64,000 bases of DNA from Treponema sp. (GCA_024400955.1 JAKSLY010000009.1:1-64000); one strand, 5' to 3'. Positions 52,978 through 61,641 are shown, counted from the stretch's first letter. The notes: generated by a model from the letters alone, not told the origin. Numbers and translations are program-made.

Positions 52978-53925
52978 ATGAGCGTAAAAGTTTTCATCGA
53001 CGGAAAGGAAGGAACAACAGGACTCAAGATTTTTGAGCGCTTTGCAAAGAGAAGCGACCTTGAAATAATTGAAATCAGTGAGGAAAAAAGAAAGGACAGC
53101 GAGGAAAGGGCAAAATGCATCAACGCATCTGACTTTACATTCCTGTGCCTGCCGGATGCTGCTTCCATCGAGGCCGTAAGCCTTTGCACAAACCCAAAGA
53201 CAAGAATCATCGACGCATCGACTGCACACCGCGTAAACCCTGACTGGGCATACGGATTCCCGGAGCTGGACAAAAGCTTCCGCGAGAAGATCCAGAGTTC
53301 AAACCGTGTTGCAAACCCGGGATGCTATGCAAGCGGATTCAATGTACTTGCATATCCCCTCGTAAAAAGTGGAATCATGCCGTCAGACTATCCGGTTACA
53401 TGTCACGCAGTTTCAGGATATTCGGGAGCCGGAAAAAAAGCCATTGCCCAGTACGAGGCAGAAGGACGCAATCCTGAACTTGATTCACCACGCCTTTACG
53501 CCCTCACCCAGGCCCACAAGCACCTTCCAGAAATGAAAAAGATTTCAGGCCTTGATTATGAACCTGTATTCAATCCATACGTATGCGACTACTTCCAGGG
53601 AATGACAGTTTCCGTGCCTCTGATCACAAGGCTCCTTCCAAAAAAGGTTACTGCAAAAGACGTGTGGGAAATGATGGCAGGGCACTACGAAGGATGCAAC
53701 TTTGTTAAGGTGGCAGGATTCATGGGTGAAGGAACCCTTCCGGAACCTTTCATCCCTGCAAACACGCTGGCCAACACCAACATGATGGAAATTTTCGTAT
53801 ACGGCAACGATGACCGCATAATGCTTACAAGCCGCCTTGACAACCTTGGAAAGGGAGCAAGTGGAGCTGCAGTCCAGTGCCTTAACATCATGATGGGCAT
53901 CGACGAAACCACAGGGCTTATCTAA
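52978..53925 (+). CDS. argC: N-acetyl-gamma-glutamyl-phosphate reductase
   Basis: NADPH-dependent third step of arginine (ornithine) synthesis. Catalytic Cys116 lies in VANPGCYASG; FIDGKEGTTG (6-15) is the nucleotide loop and CHAVSGYSGAGK the substrate loop. 315 residues fits the shorter (type 2) ArgC. GGAG lies six bases before the ATG. It sits between dnaX and ybaB-recR, which are normally adjacent, so it appears inserted into a DNA-maintenance operon. No other arg genes are in the window. Confidence 0.95.
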   Translation: MSVKVFIDGKEGTTGLKIFERFAKRSDLEIIEISEEKRKDSEERAKCINASDFTFLCLPDAASIEAVSLCTNPKTRIIDASTAHRVNPDWAYGFPELDKSFREKIQSSNRVANPGCYASGFNVLAYPLVKSGIMPSDYPVTCHAVSGYSGAGKKAIAQYEAEGRNPELDSPRLYALTQAHKHLPEMKKISGLDYEPVFNPYVCDYFQGMTVSVPLITRLLPKKVTAKDVWEMMAGHYEGCNFVKVAGFMGEGTLPEPFIPANTLANTNMMEIFVYGNDDRIMLTSRLDNLGKGASGAAVQCLNIMMGIDETTGLI

Positions 53926-53961
53926 GGATAGCCGCAGCCATAAAAAAATTGGGAGAAACAC

Positions 53962-54270
53962 ATGAATCCATTTGAAATGATGAAGAACCTGGGTGGCCTC
54001 CAGAACCAGCTTAAGGAAGCCCAGGAAAAACTTGCAGCCCTCCGTGCAACGGGATCTTCCGGCGGAAACATGGTGCAGGTTACGATCAACGGAAAATTTG
54101 ACCTCATAGACATCAAGCTTGACCCCATCTGCGTAGACAACAGGGACGTTCCAATGCTGCAGGACCTTATCATTGCCGCCCATCACGCCGCAGTTGAAAG
54201 AATGCAGGAAACCATGAAGAACGAACTTGGACCTCTTCTTGGCGGAATGAACATCCCGGGCCTTTCCTGA
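53962..54270 (+). CDS. YbaB/EbfC-family nucleoid-associated protein
   Basis: A 102-residue DNA-binding protein, probably a dimer. It starts MNPFEMMKNLGGLQNQLKEA, has the strand VQVTINGKFDLIDIKL, and a C-terminal GGMNIPGL. It is commonly encoded between dnaX and recR, as here apart from argC. GGGAG precedes the ATG. Confidence 0.93.
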   Translation: MNPFEMMKNLGGLQNQLKEAQEKLAALRATGSSGGNMVQVTINGKFDLIDIKLDPICVDNRDVPMLQDLIIAAHHAAVERMQETMKNELGPLLGGMNIPGLS

Positions 54271-54286
54271 TTTTTGCTGAATTAAA

Positions 54287-54874
54287 ATGAACGCACTTGA
54301 AGAATTGACGGAAAGCTTTTCCCGCCTTCCGGGAATCGGAAAAAAATCCGCAGCCCGCATCGCCAACAGCCTGCTCAAATCCGACCGCTACTTTCTGGAA
54401 CGCTTTGCCCTGCAGCTGAGCACCCTTCAGGACAAGATCAAGCCCTGCTCCCTATGTGGAAGCTGGACGGAAGAAGATCCTTGCCAGATCTGCTCGGACC
54501 TTACCCGCGACCGCAGCGTAATCTGCGTTGTGGAACAGCCACAGGATGCTGCAACCATCGAAGCCTCCCATGAATTCCACGGTCTGTTCCATGTACTGGG
54601 TGGTGTCATCTCTCCCCTTGAAGGAATGACCCCGGACAAGCTGCGCATCCAGCAACTTCTGGAGCGCGTAAAAAAGGAAAATGTAAAGGAAGTGATTCTT
54701 GCAACAAACCCGACTGTAGAAGGAGACACGACTGCACTTTACATACAGCGCGTCCTTTCAGAAACAGGGGTTGCACTTACACGCCTTGCATCTGGCCTCC
54801 CCGTAGGCGGCGACCTTGAATATGCAGACCGCCTGACCCTTGCAAGAAGCTTCCGCGGAAGAACAAAGATTTAG
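54287..54874 (+). CDS. recR: Recombination protein RecR
   Basis: Works with RecO and RecF to load RecA at gaps. It shows the helix-hairpin-helix SRLPGIGKKSAARIA, zinc finger CSLCGSWTEEDPCQIC, Toprim segment ICVVEQPQD and a C-terminal LASGLPVGGDLEYAD. 195 residues is standard. There is no Shine-Dalgarno, so translation may depend on ybaB upstream (16-base gap). The stop overlaps the convergent pseudouridine synthase by four bases. Confidence 0.96.
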   Translation: MNALEELTESFSRLPGIGKKSAARIANSLLKSDRYFLERFALQLSTLQDKIKPCSLCGSWTEEDPCQICSDLTRDRSVICVVEQPQDAATIEASHEFHGLFHVLGGVISPLEGMTPDKLRIQQLLERVKKENVKEVILATNPTVEGDTTALYIQRVLSETGVALTRLASGLPVGGDLEYADRLTLARSFRGRTKI

Positions 54875-55644
54875 TCCAGATTCGTCATCCCTGCATCCTC
54901 GCCAAGAGGATCAACGCCAAAAAGCTTTGAAAGCTGGTTTCTTACTGCCTCCATATCCCTTGGATAGGGGGCTTCAAAAGACATACGAACGTTAGTTTTT
55001 GGATGATCCAGCTCAATTTTATATGCATGAAGGGCCAGTCTATTCAATAACGGCCGTTCGTTAGCCGTATCACCGTTCCACTTGCGCTTGAAATCACTTA
55101 AAAGAACAGGATGCTGGTTTCCTGAATACAATGGATCGCATACGATCGGAAATCCGGTAGTCTGAAGGTGCGCCCTGATCTGGTGGGTTCTTCCCGTATG
55201 GGGATAGGCCTTTATCCAGGTATAGGGGCCACATGAACCTGCCACCATAAAATCCGTCTTCGAAGGCTTTCCTACGCGCTTATTTACAACAGTTCTGTGC
55301 CTGTCATCCCCATCCGGCAAAAGAGGAAGGGTTACAGTCAGCTGTTCCCATGAAGGGTGGCCGTTTACAAGACAATGGTATGTTTTCCTTACCGTACGCT
55401 GTTCAAACTGGTATGAAATGGCCCTGTGGCTTTCAGGGTTACGTGCATAGACAACAATGCCGCTTGTATCCTTGTCAATTCTGTGGACGGCAAAAAGCTT
55501 GCCGAATTCCTTTTCCGCCTCAAGGTCAAGGCGAGGTGCATCTGCATCATAACGGTCTGCAGCAATCAAAAGTCCGCTGCGCTTGTTGAGGACAACCATG
55601 TCATCGTCACTGTAAACAACTGTATAATCAGGATTCTTCTTCAT
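54871..55644 (-). CDS. RluA-family RNA pseudouridine synthase
   Basis: Converts uridine to pseudouridine in rRNA or tRNA. The catalytic Asp57 lies in HRIDKDTSG; RKTYHCLV and PHTGRTHQIRAHL are the other RluA motifs. At 257 residues there is no room for an N-terminal S4 domain, so it is a TruC/RluA-type short form. The target base cannot be assigned. A palindromic TAACG motif (55048-55066) lies inside the coding sequence. Confidence 0.92.
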   Translation of the reverse strand: MKKNPDYTVVYSDDDMVVLNKRSGLLIAADRYDADAPRLDLEAEKEFGKLFAVHRIDKDTSGIVVYARNPESHRAISYQFEQRTVRKTYHCLVNGHPSWEQLTVTLPLLPDGDDRHRTVVNKRVGKPSKTDFMVAGSCGPYTWIKAYPHTGRTHQIRAHLQTTGFPIVCDPLYSGNQHPVLLSDFKRKWNGDTANERPLLNRLALHAYKIELDHPKTNVRMSFEAPYPRDMEAVRNQLSKLFGVDPLGEDAGMTNLD

Positions 55645-55717
55645 GCCCTAACCGTAACATGATTTGCCGATTTAGGGAATCTCTGCAAGGCTCCCCCATT
55701 TCCTTTGCTTTCCTTAT

Positions 55718-55746
55718 TTGAACAAAATTACAAATTTCGTTAAAAT
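55718..55746 (+). promoter_or_regulatory. Promoter of the rRNA methyltransferase gene
   Basis: TTGAAC (55718-55723), 17 bp, TAAAAT (55741-55746), with ATG 55754 eight bases after the -10. An in-frame ATG at 55745 lies inside the -10 box and cannot be used from this promoter. Confidence 0.75.
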
Positions 55747-55753
55747 GTCATCC

Positions 55754-56911
55754 ATGTATACATACGTTGCTCTCTGTGCAATTGGCGCAGAAAAAATCTT
55801 GGGAAATGAAATCAAACATCTCGGCTGCTCTCTCGTACAGGGAAACACTCCCGGCAGAGTCACATTCACCGGTGACGAGGACACCATGTACAGGGCAAAC
55901 CTCTGCCTGCGCACGGCCGACCGAGTCTACGTTCAGCTTGCAAAATACAGGGCCTTTGATTTTGACGAACTCTTTGACGGATGCCATTCAATCAACTGGC
56001 AGGACTGGTTCAAGAAAGACGTGTATGTAGTCGTGGACAAGGTTCGAAGCCATAGGAGCAAGCTCAACAGCGAGCACAGCATTCAGGCCATGATCCAGAA
56101 GGCAATTTACAAGAAGCTTGGTGAAATATGGCACATGACTTCCCTCCCGGAAACCGGAGCGCGGTCCGACATAAGGGTTTACATCGAAAACAACGAAGCC
56201 TCAATTCTTCTCGATACAAGCGGAGAAGCCCTCCACAAGCGCGGCTACAGAACCGACGGCGGAATTGCACCACTTCGCGAAACGACGGCTGCAGTTCTCC
56301 TTCAGGAACTTTTATGGAAGAGAAAGACTCCAATCCACGACCCATTCTGCGGCTCGGGAACCATTGCCATCGAGGCCTGCCTTTATGCCCACAACGTAGC
56401 CCCAGGGCTTGGAAGGAAATTTGCATTTGAAGGATTGGCCACATTCAACCAGAACCGCTGGATTGAAATCAAGAAGGAAGAGGCCGCAAAAATCCGCACT
56501 GACGTTGAATGCCGCATAACCGGAAGCGACATCGATCCATCCCAGGTTGAACGCGCAAGGCTCAATGCCGAACACGCATGCGTAACTGCAGGCCGCGCAC
56601 TCCAGTCCATCGGAAGCGACATGCACGTTGAGCGCCCGGACTTTATCATAAGCGACTTCAAGGACATTCAGGCTCCATACGAATCGGGACTCATCCTTGC
56701 AAACCCTCCATACGGTGAACGCATCGGTGATGCAGCCCAGGCAGAAGAACTGTACCGGGACATGGCTTCGCTTTTCACGGACTTTGAAGGATGGCAGTTT
56801 GGATTCATATCAAGCCACCAGATTTTCCAGCAGAGCATCGGAAAAAACGCATCCTCAAAGAAACTCATAAAGGCCGGAAACCTGGACACAACCCTTTACA
56901 TTTACAGATAA
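55754..56911 (+). CDS. THUMP-domain class I RNA methyltransferase (RlmL/YpsC-like)
   Basis: Predicted to methylate guanine N2 in 23S rRNA. An N-terminal ferredoxin-like plus THUMP region (1-~160) binds RNA. The C-terminal Rossmann domain has the SAM motif HDPFCGSGTIAIEA (about residue 195), GSDIDPSQVERAR and the N2-methylase motif NPPYGERIG. 385 residues corresponds to the first half of E. coli RlmL, as in Gram-positive YpsC. The start at 55754 is set by the promoter. It leads into the TetR gene 16 bases later. Confidence 0.92.
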   Translation: MYTYVALCAIGAEKILGNEIKHLGCSLVQGNTPGRVTFTGDEDTMYRANLCLRTADRVYVQLAKYRAFDFDELFDGCHSINWQDWFKKDVYVVVDKVRSHRSKLNSEHSIQAMIQKAIYKKLGEIWHMTSLPETGARSDIRVYIENNEASILLDTSGEALHKRGYRTDGGIAPLRETTAAVLLQELLWKRKTPIHDPFCGSGTIAIEACLYAHNVAPGLGRKFAFEGLATFNQNRWIEIKKEEAAKIRTDVECRITGSDIDPSQVERARLNAEHACVTAGRALQSIGSDMHVERPDFIISDFKDIQAPYESGLILANPPYGERIGDAAQAEELYRDMASLFTDFEGWQFGFISSHQIFQQSIGKNASSKKLIKAGNLDTTLYIYR

Positions 56912-56927
56912 CCAAGCGGAACAAAAA

Positions 56928-57521
56928 ATGGCAATTGTAGTTGAACACGAAAAAAGGAAGAACGAAATACTCAAGAAATCCCTTGAGCTTTTCATTGAGG
57001 AAGGCTACGAGGACGTAACCTATCAGAAAATCGCCGACCGCTGCGGAATCACAAGAACCACACTGTACATCTACTTCAAGAACAAGCGTGAGATATTCCT
57101 GTGGAGCATAAAGGAAATGACCAACCACGTGGAGCGTGAGCTGCTTTCCATCATCCGAGAGGAAGACCTCCACGCAGCCGACTGCCTCAAGAAAACCCTG
57201 GTGCGCGTCCTTGAACTTGCAGAAGAAAACAGCCAGATCTTCAAGGTTCTCCAGATGTACCTGATTCAGCTAGAAAAAGGCGGAATCGACATAAACGAAA
57301 GGGTAACACGCCGCGTCATCCGCATCCAGCACCTGATGAGCACCATCATAATCCGCGGCCAGAAAAAAGGCCAGATAAAGAACGTGCCTGTAAAAAACCT
57401 GAACAGCCTTTTCTACGGAATGCTTGAAGCCTCGATATTCCGCCTTGGAATCCTTGGACAAAAAAACCTTGACGAGATGAAGGCCACATTGGAATTCACC
57501 GTAGACCAGTTCAGGATATAG
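56928..57521 (+). CDS. TetR-family transcriptional regulator
   Basis: 197 residues. An N-terminal helix-turn-helix (about 28-55, YQKIADRCGITRTTLYIYF) is followed by a helical ligand domain of unknown specificity. It follows the methyltransferase closely and precedes the PrsW-like gene, which is a possible target. No operator palindrome was found nearby. Confidence 0.9.
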   Translation: MAIVVEHEKRKNEILKKSLELFIEEGYEDVTYQKIADRCGITRTTLYIYFKNKREIFLWSIKEMTNHVERELLSIIREEDLHAADCLKKTLVRVLELAEENSQIFKVLQMYLIQLEKGGIDINERVTRRVIRIQHLMSTIIIRGQKKGQIKNVPVKNLNSLFYGMLEASIFRLGILGQKNLDEMKATLEFTVDQFRI

Positions 57522-57579
57522 TCAGGCCGGCTGAAAAAAGTCCTGAGCTGAACCTGAAGTTTTCATAGGAGGAAATAAG

Positions 57580-58239
57580 ATGTTTTCAGATACCCTTGTT
57601 TTTTCAGTGCTTGTATGCATGATTCCCCTTCTGTCGGTATTTGCAGTAATGCTTATCCTCGTAAAGGAATTCAAGGCCCTCTGGGGAATTCTTTCAATAT
57701 TTCTTGGCTTTGCAGCAGTCATCCCCATTACGGCAGCCCAGCTAGCCATCGAAAGCCACGGACTCATAATCACTTCCACCCTTGCCGGAGTTTTCCTGAA
57801 GAACCTTCTGATTTGCGGACTCATTGAAGAATCCATAAAGATGGCCCTCATGTTCATCCTGCCGTCAAAGAAAATCGCCCTCTCGGGATTCTTTGCATGT
57901 GCCCTGACTGCAGGCCTTTCCCTTGGATGCTTTGAAACCCTGGCCTACCTTGTAATTGCAGGATCTTCCCTGGAACTGAGGATGCTCACGGCAGTGATCA
58001 TCCACACATGCTGCGCAGGACTGTCAGGACTTTTTGTCTACAGCGTAAAGACAGGTTCCCCAAGACCACTGTCGCTGATTCTTGCAATAGTCCTCCACGG
58101 CCTATACAACTATTTTGCAGGCTTTAAGTCGGGATCCTTTTTCTTCTGGTTTTCTTTTGTAGTTGTGGTGATTTCCGCCGTCGAGTGCAGGATCCGCTAC
58201 CGTTCCATGATTCCGGAAGGGCTGATCCTCTTTCAGTAA
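57580..58239 (+). CDS. PrsW-like integral membrane protease homologue
   Basis: 219 residues, about seven membrane helices. The family motifs are present: EES-x-K (Glu83-Glu84, IEESIKM), FETLAY with Glu119, His142 (IIHTCCAG) and His173 (LHGLYNYF). PrsW proteins cleave anti-sigma factors or are inactive relatives (CAAX-protease-like superfamily). No anti-sigma gene is adjacent. A strong AGGAGG site lies upstream. It is convergent with the fur-type gene. Confidence 0.8.
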   Translation: MFSDTLVFSVLVCMIPLLSVFAVMLILVKEFKALWGILSIFLGFAAVIPITAAQLAIESHGLIITSTLAGVFLKNLLICGLIEESIKMALMFILPSKKIALSGFFACALTAGLSLGCFETLAYLVIAGSSLELRMLTAVIIHTCCAGLSGLFVYSVKTGSPRPLSLILAIVLHGLYNYFAGFKSGSFFFWFSFVVVVISAVECRIRYRSMIPEGLILFQ

Positions 58240-58256
58240 AAAAGGGCTCTTAAAAT

Positions 58257-58670
58257 TCAGCAGCAAAGGCTGCACTTGCCCCAAACATTGGTCTGGGTCT
58301 TTTCCACACTGAACCCCTGGGGAATTTTTTCCGGAGGCAGCTCGATTTTTTCCATTACATCATAGATTCCGCCGCACTTTACGCACTTAAAGTGAACGTG
58401 ATTTGAAGTGTCGGCATCGTAGCGAAGTTCCCCGTCCTCTATGGTTACAGACTGAACAAGGCCACAGTCCACAAACTGCCTGAGGGTGTTGTAAACCGTG
58501 GTCTTTGACAGGGTTGGCATTGAAGGAGAAAGGGCGCTGTAAATGGCATCTGCCGTTGGATGGGTATGATTATCCAGGAGATAACCATAAACAGCCATTC
58601 TCTGCAGGGAAGGCCGGATGTTTTTTTCCAGAAGTCTTTGAGTCACCAATGCCGTATTTTCTGAAACCAT
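58257..58670 (-). CDS. Fur-family regulator, PerR-like
   Basis: 137 residues: winged helix (TLSKTTVYNTLRQFVDCGLV), a dimerisation domain with HVHFKCVKC, and two CxxC pairs (CVKC and the C-terminal CSLC) for structural zinc. The start at 58670 follows AGGTGG; a GTG three codons earlier overlaps that site. It lies 44 bases downstream of reverse rubrerythrin on the same strand. A palindromic operator at the rubrerythrin promoter suggests it represses both genes and responds to peroxide (PerR) rather than iron; the metal-site residues alone do not settle this. Confidence 0.88.
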   Translation of the reverse strand: MVSENTALVTQRLLEKNIRPSLQRMAVYGYLLDNHTHPTADAIYSALSPSMPTLSKTTVYNTLRQFVDCGLVQSVTIEDGELRYDADTSNHVHFKCVKCGGIYDVMEKIELPPEKIPQGFSVEKTQTNVWGKCSLCC

Positions 58671-58714
58671 TTTATCCACCTGCTTCCCTGAATTAAATTG
58701 AATGAATTGCGATT

Positions 58715-59251
58715 CTAGAAGTATCTCTTGAGGAGACCCTTGAAACCTGCACCATGACGGGCTTCGTCCTTTGCCATTTCATGAACGGTGTCGTGAATGT
58801 CATCGTAACCAAGCTTTTTTGCAAGTTCTGCAAGGGCAAGCTTTCCTTCGCATGCACCGGCTTCTGCATCTGCCCTCATCTGAAGGTTCTTCTTTGTGTC
58901 GTTTGTCAGAACTTCGCCAAGGAGTTCTGCAAATTTAGCTGCATGTTCTGCTTCCTCAAAGGCATAGCGCTTGTATGCATCTGCAACTTCAGGATATCCC
59001 TCGCGCTCTGCCTGGCGGCTCATGGCAAGGTACATTCCAACTTCCGAACATTCGCCATTGAAATTGTCGCGGAGAGACTGAACCACTTCTGCATCAAGTC
59101 CCCTGGCAATTCCAACCTTGTGCTCGCATGCATAGCCCGAATCTTCGCCAACTTCAACCCACGGATTCTTTGCCTTGCACTGAGGGCAAACTTCCGGTGC
59201 ATTGTCTCCCGTGTGAACATATCCGCAAACCTTGCATCTCCATTTTTTCAT
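58715..59251 (-). CDS. Reverse rubrerythrin (N-terminal rubredoxin domain)
   Basis: Reduces hydrogen peroxide in anaerobes. The rubredoxin-like iron site is at the N-terminus (Cys6, Cys9, Cys22, Cys25), the reverse of classical rubrerythrin. The ferritin-like diiron domain follows, with [29 protein letters not shown] and KDEARHGAG. The start at 59251 follows GGAGG by eight bases; the TTG reading to 59266 begins inside that site. It is 178 residues, first gene of a unit with the Fur-family regulator. Confidence 0.94.
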   Translation of the reverse strand: MKKWRCKVCGYVHTGDNAPEVCPQCKAKNPWVEVGEDSGYACEHKVGIARGLDAEVVQSLRDNFNGECSEVGMYLAMSRQAEREGYPEVADAYKRYAFEEAEHAAKFAELLGEVLTNDTKKNLQMRADAEAGACEGKLALAELAKKLGYDDIHDTVHEMAKDEARHGAGFKGLLKRYF

Positions 59252-59288
59252 GATGAATTCCTCCAAAAACAGCGTGTGTTTGATAATT

Positions 59289-59301
59289 TGTAATGATTAC
59301 A
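59289..59301. promoter_or_regulatory. Probable PerR/Fur-type operator
   Basis: A perfect 13-bp palindrome, TGTAATNATTACA, sits just downstream of the rubrerythrin -10 and over the predicted transcription start. It matches the 7-1-7 style of PerR boxes, and the regulator gene is in the same operon. Confidence 0.72.
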
Positions 59302-59307
59302 GTTTTA

Positions 59308-59336
59308 ATTTTAATCCAGAAGTTTTGCGGTGTCAA
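59308..59336 (-). promoter_or_regulatory. Promoter of the rubrerythrin-regulator operon
   Basis: Perfect TTGACA (59331-59336), 17 bp, TAAAAT (59308-59313). The -35 abuts the T tract of the preceding terminator. Confidence 0.85.
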
Positions 59337-59337
59337 G

Positions 59338-59366
59338 AAAAATGAATGGGGCCCATGGCCCCATTC
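59338..59366 (-). terminator. Terminator of the G8-tract lipoprotein gene
   Basis: A perfect 10-bp stem (59357-59366 with 59344-59353), loop of three, is followed on the minus strand by an A and five T residues (59338-59342). It ends two bases before the rubrerythrin -35. Confidence 0.85.
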
Positions 59367-59372
59367 CCCTAC

Positions 59373-60632
59373 TTAGAAAGCCCGGATACTACATACATAA
59401 TATGTCATTCGATCATCTTTAGGTGCAGAAACAACCATTCCTCCATTAAAAAGGACAGCCCAAATACCGGAATAAGGAGAACCAGCCTGAGAAGAAGACC
59501 AATATGAGCCTTCCTTGAACTTGTCTGCGCCAAACTTTTCGAAGGCTGCATTAAGTGCCGCCTTGTTTTTGTAGACCTCGTAAAGCTCTGCAACAGATGG
59601 AAGGTAGTAGCCCGGAGTTACAGTCCTTACAAAGTGGAAGGCAGGATAGTTTTCCTTGGACTTGTCCGACGCAGTACCAGCAGGGTCTATGGCACATATC
59701 TTGTCCCAGTTGTCGCTGCCATCAAGATCTCCAGAGAATGTATAATTAGGAGCCAAGCCGCTAGAAGAACACTCGATGTCCGAAAAGAATGTAAGATATC
59801 CAATTGAATTATTCTTTGCCCACACCATAGTAGTCGTAGCCTTCTTTACGTTTACTGCAAGAACCTTGGCACCAAGAGGATCAGCTACACTACCCTTGTA
59901 AAATACAACGGATTCCGCAAGGGCCTTCTGCAAGTCCGTAAGGGCGGCAGTAGATGGAGCATAGGTTCCGTCTGCAAAGATTACGTCGCCAACTGCAACC
60001 AATGCCCTGTCAAGCTGGCTTCCGATGGCCTGGGACTTTGAATGCCACTCGGCAGTAAAGGCTGCATCCTTTGAGCCAAACTGCCTTGATGTACCTACTG
60101 TGGCACGACCAAAGTTTAAGCCTTCCGACTTCCACTTGACAAGATACTGGCTTGTCGTATCTTCCCCAGGCACAGTGAAGGAAGATTCATAAAAGCCCTT
60201 TAACTCCTTGTCGCCAAATTTGTAGGTGATGATGTTTCTGGTATAATAAATATTTGCAGTTACCTTTCCAGTTGCGTCTTTAACTGTTGAAAATCCTGCA
60301 ATTGTAAAGCCTTCATATTTCTTGGTGATGTCCTCAAGTTTTGTACCTGCAGGCAGATTTCTATTTTCAGTATCTGTTGGAACTAAGCTATATTCATAAT
60401 AATTTTCATAATCAATTTCTCCCCAAGTACCATCAGGTTTCAAAGCAAAACAAGATTGAGATGGAACATTTTGCCTATAATATTGAATTTTAGAAGCTGC
60501 CTCCGTCGTTGCAGTTACAAAGACGATCTTTTCCTTTTCCACTTCTACATATTCCGTGTCCGTCCCGTTGGAACAGCCCATAAATGCAAGGGCCAAAGCC
60601 ACGGCCGATGCAATCAAAAAAGATTTTTTCAT
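59373..60632 (-). CDS. Surface lipoprotein with DUF1566-like C-terminus, behind a G8-tract promoter
   Basis: The signal peptide ends at Cys20 (LAFMGC). The middle has a beta-grasp-like segment (YYTRNIITYKFGDKE) resembling Listeria/Bacteroides surface repeats. The C-terminus (GYYLPSVAELYEVY, then SYWSSSQAG and IWAVLFNGG, ending YVCSIRAF) resembles DUF1566/Lcl-type domains of treponeme lipoproteins. The start at 60632 has AGGAG seven bases upstream. Function is unknown; exposed binding or antigenic roles are inferred. Expression may switch through the homopolymer in its promoter. Confidence 0.83.
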   Translation of the reverse strand: MKKSFLIASAVALALAFMGCSNGTDTEYVEVEKEKIVFVTATTEAASKIQYYRQNVPSQSCFALKPDGTWGEIDYENYYEYSLVPTDTENRNLPAGTKLEDITKKYEGFTIAGFSTVKDATGKVTANIYYTRNIITYKFGDKELKGFYESSFTVPGEDTTSQYLVKWKSEGLNFGRATVGTSRQFGSKDAAFTAEWHSKSQAIGSQLDRALVAVGDVIFADGTYAPSTAALTDLQKALAESVVFYKGSVADPLGAKVLAVNVKKATTTMVWAKNNSIGYLTFFSDIECSSSGLAPNYTFSGDLDGSDNWDKICAIDPAGTASDKSKENYPAFHFVRTVTPGYYLPSVAELYEVYKNKAALNAAFEKFGADKFKEGSYWSSSQAGSPYSGIWAVLFNGGMVVSAPKDDRMTYYVCSIRAF

Positions 60633-60700
60633 TGTTAGTCTCCTGTAAAAAAGTACCGGCCATCCCCGGAATGCAGTTCCCAGGGGCGACCCATAAATCC

Positions 60701-60731
60701 ATTGTACCCCCCCCACCTGTACTTTTGTCAA
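60701..60731 (-). promoter_or_regulatory. Promoter with G8 homopolymer in the spacer (probable phase-variable)
   Basis: Perfect TTGACA (60726-60731), a 19-bp spacer containing eight consecutive G (60707-60714), and TACAAT (60701-60706). Loss of two G would bring the spacer to 17 bp. The leader of about 60 nt contains a CCCC/GGGG hairpin (60664-60686). Confidence 0.75.
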
Positions 60732-60818
60732 GTACTTTTTTACAGATTTTTACACAATCTCCAGCTATTTTATAAATTCAATGCAAAAAAAACATTTTAA
60801 AGACAATCATACATATAT

Positions 60819-61631
60819 ATGAGAAACCTAGATAAACTTTATGACCCCAGAATCATTGAGAGAATCAAAAAACTGCGCCTCATGGATGATGAACTCATGA
60901 CCCGGGTTTTCTCCGACGATCTTGAAGCAACCCAGTTTCTGTTAAGAATTTTACTGCACGACGACACTCTTAAGGTATTAAAAAGCCATTGTCAGTCTGA
61001 ACTTAAAAACATATTCGGTCGTTCAATAAAACTTGATATTCTTGCAGAAGATGAAAACCACAATCTTATCAATGTAGAAATCCAAAAAGATTCAAAAGGA
61101 GCAAATCCAAAGCGTGCAAGATTCCATGCGGCAATGATTGATTCCCATTTTTTGCAGAAAGGCGAAAAATTTGATGACCTAAAGACGACATACATAATCT
61201 TTATTACAGAACATGATGTCTGGGGCAAGGGTCACTCAATATATACAGTAAACAAGACGATTTCAGGAACAAACTTGCCATTTGAAGATTATCTGCATAT
61301 CATATATGTAAACGGGACTTACAGAGGCAATGATGCCATCGGAATTTTAATGCATGACTTCTGTTGCATGAATACAAGCGACATGAAATATAAAGAACTT
61401 GCCGACAAAGTTGATTTTTACAAGCAAAAAACAGGAGGAACCAAAATCATGTGGGAATCTTTTTCAGACCTAATTGAAGAATTTGTTCAGGAAGAAAGAA
61501 TAGAAACAAAGGAAGAAATGGTCATTGAAATGCTCAAAAAAAATCTAGACCTGCAGACAATTTCTGATATTGCAAAGTTTTCCATAGAGGAAATCAAACA
61601 GATTGCACAAAAAAGATCCATACCTGCCTAG
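60819..61631 (+). CDS. Rpn-family recombination-promoting nuclease / PD-(D/E)XK transposase-like protein
   Basis: 270 residues with the nuclease core KLDILAEDENHNLINVEIQ: Asp73 and Glu87-x-Gln89. The N-terminal LMDDELMTRVFSDD and the C-terminal helical tail with IETKEEMVIEMLKKN are typical of the family. These proteins cut DNA and are widespread, often in many copies, in treponemes and other gut bacteria; they may be mobile or defensive. No Shine-Dalgarno is visible. A possible promoter is TTTACA-16-TATAAA about 45 bases upstream. A repeat-rich segment follows directly. Confidence 0.85.
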   Translation: MRNLDKLYDPRIIERIKKLRLMDDELMTRVFSDDLEATQFLLRILLHDDTLKVLKSHCQSELKNIFGRSIKLDILAEDENHNLINVEIQKDSKGANPKRARFHAAMIDSHFLQKGEKFDDLKTTYIIFITEHDVWGKGHSIYTVNKTISGTNLPFEDYLHIIYVNGTYRGNDAIGILMHDFCCMNTSDMKYKELADKVDFYKQKTGGTKIMWESFSDLIEEFVQEERIETKEEMVIEMLKKNLDLQTISDIAKFSIEEIKQIAQKRSIPA

Positions 61632-61641
61632 CTCCGCTCAC

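Noticed and set aside
53545-54378. 277-codon minus-strand frame over argC, ybaB and recR
   Set aside because: It crosses three well-supported genes and has no domain; it is a composition shadow.
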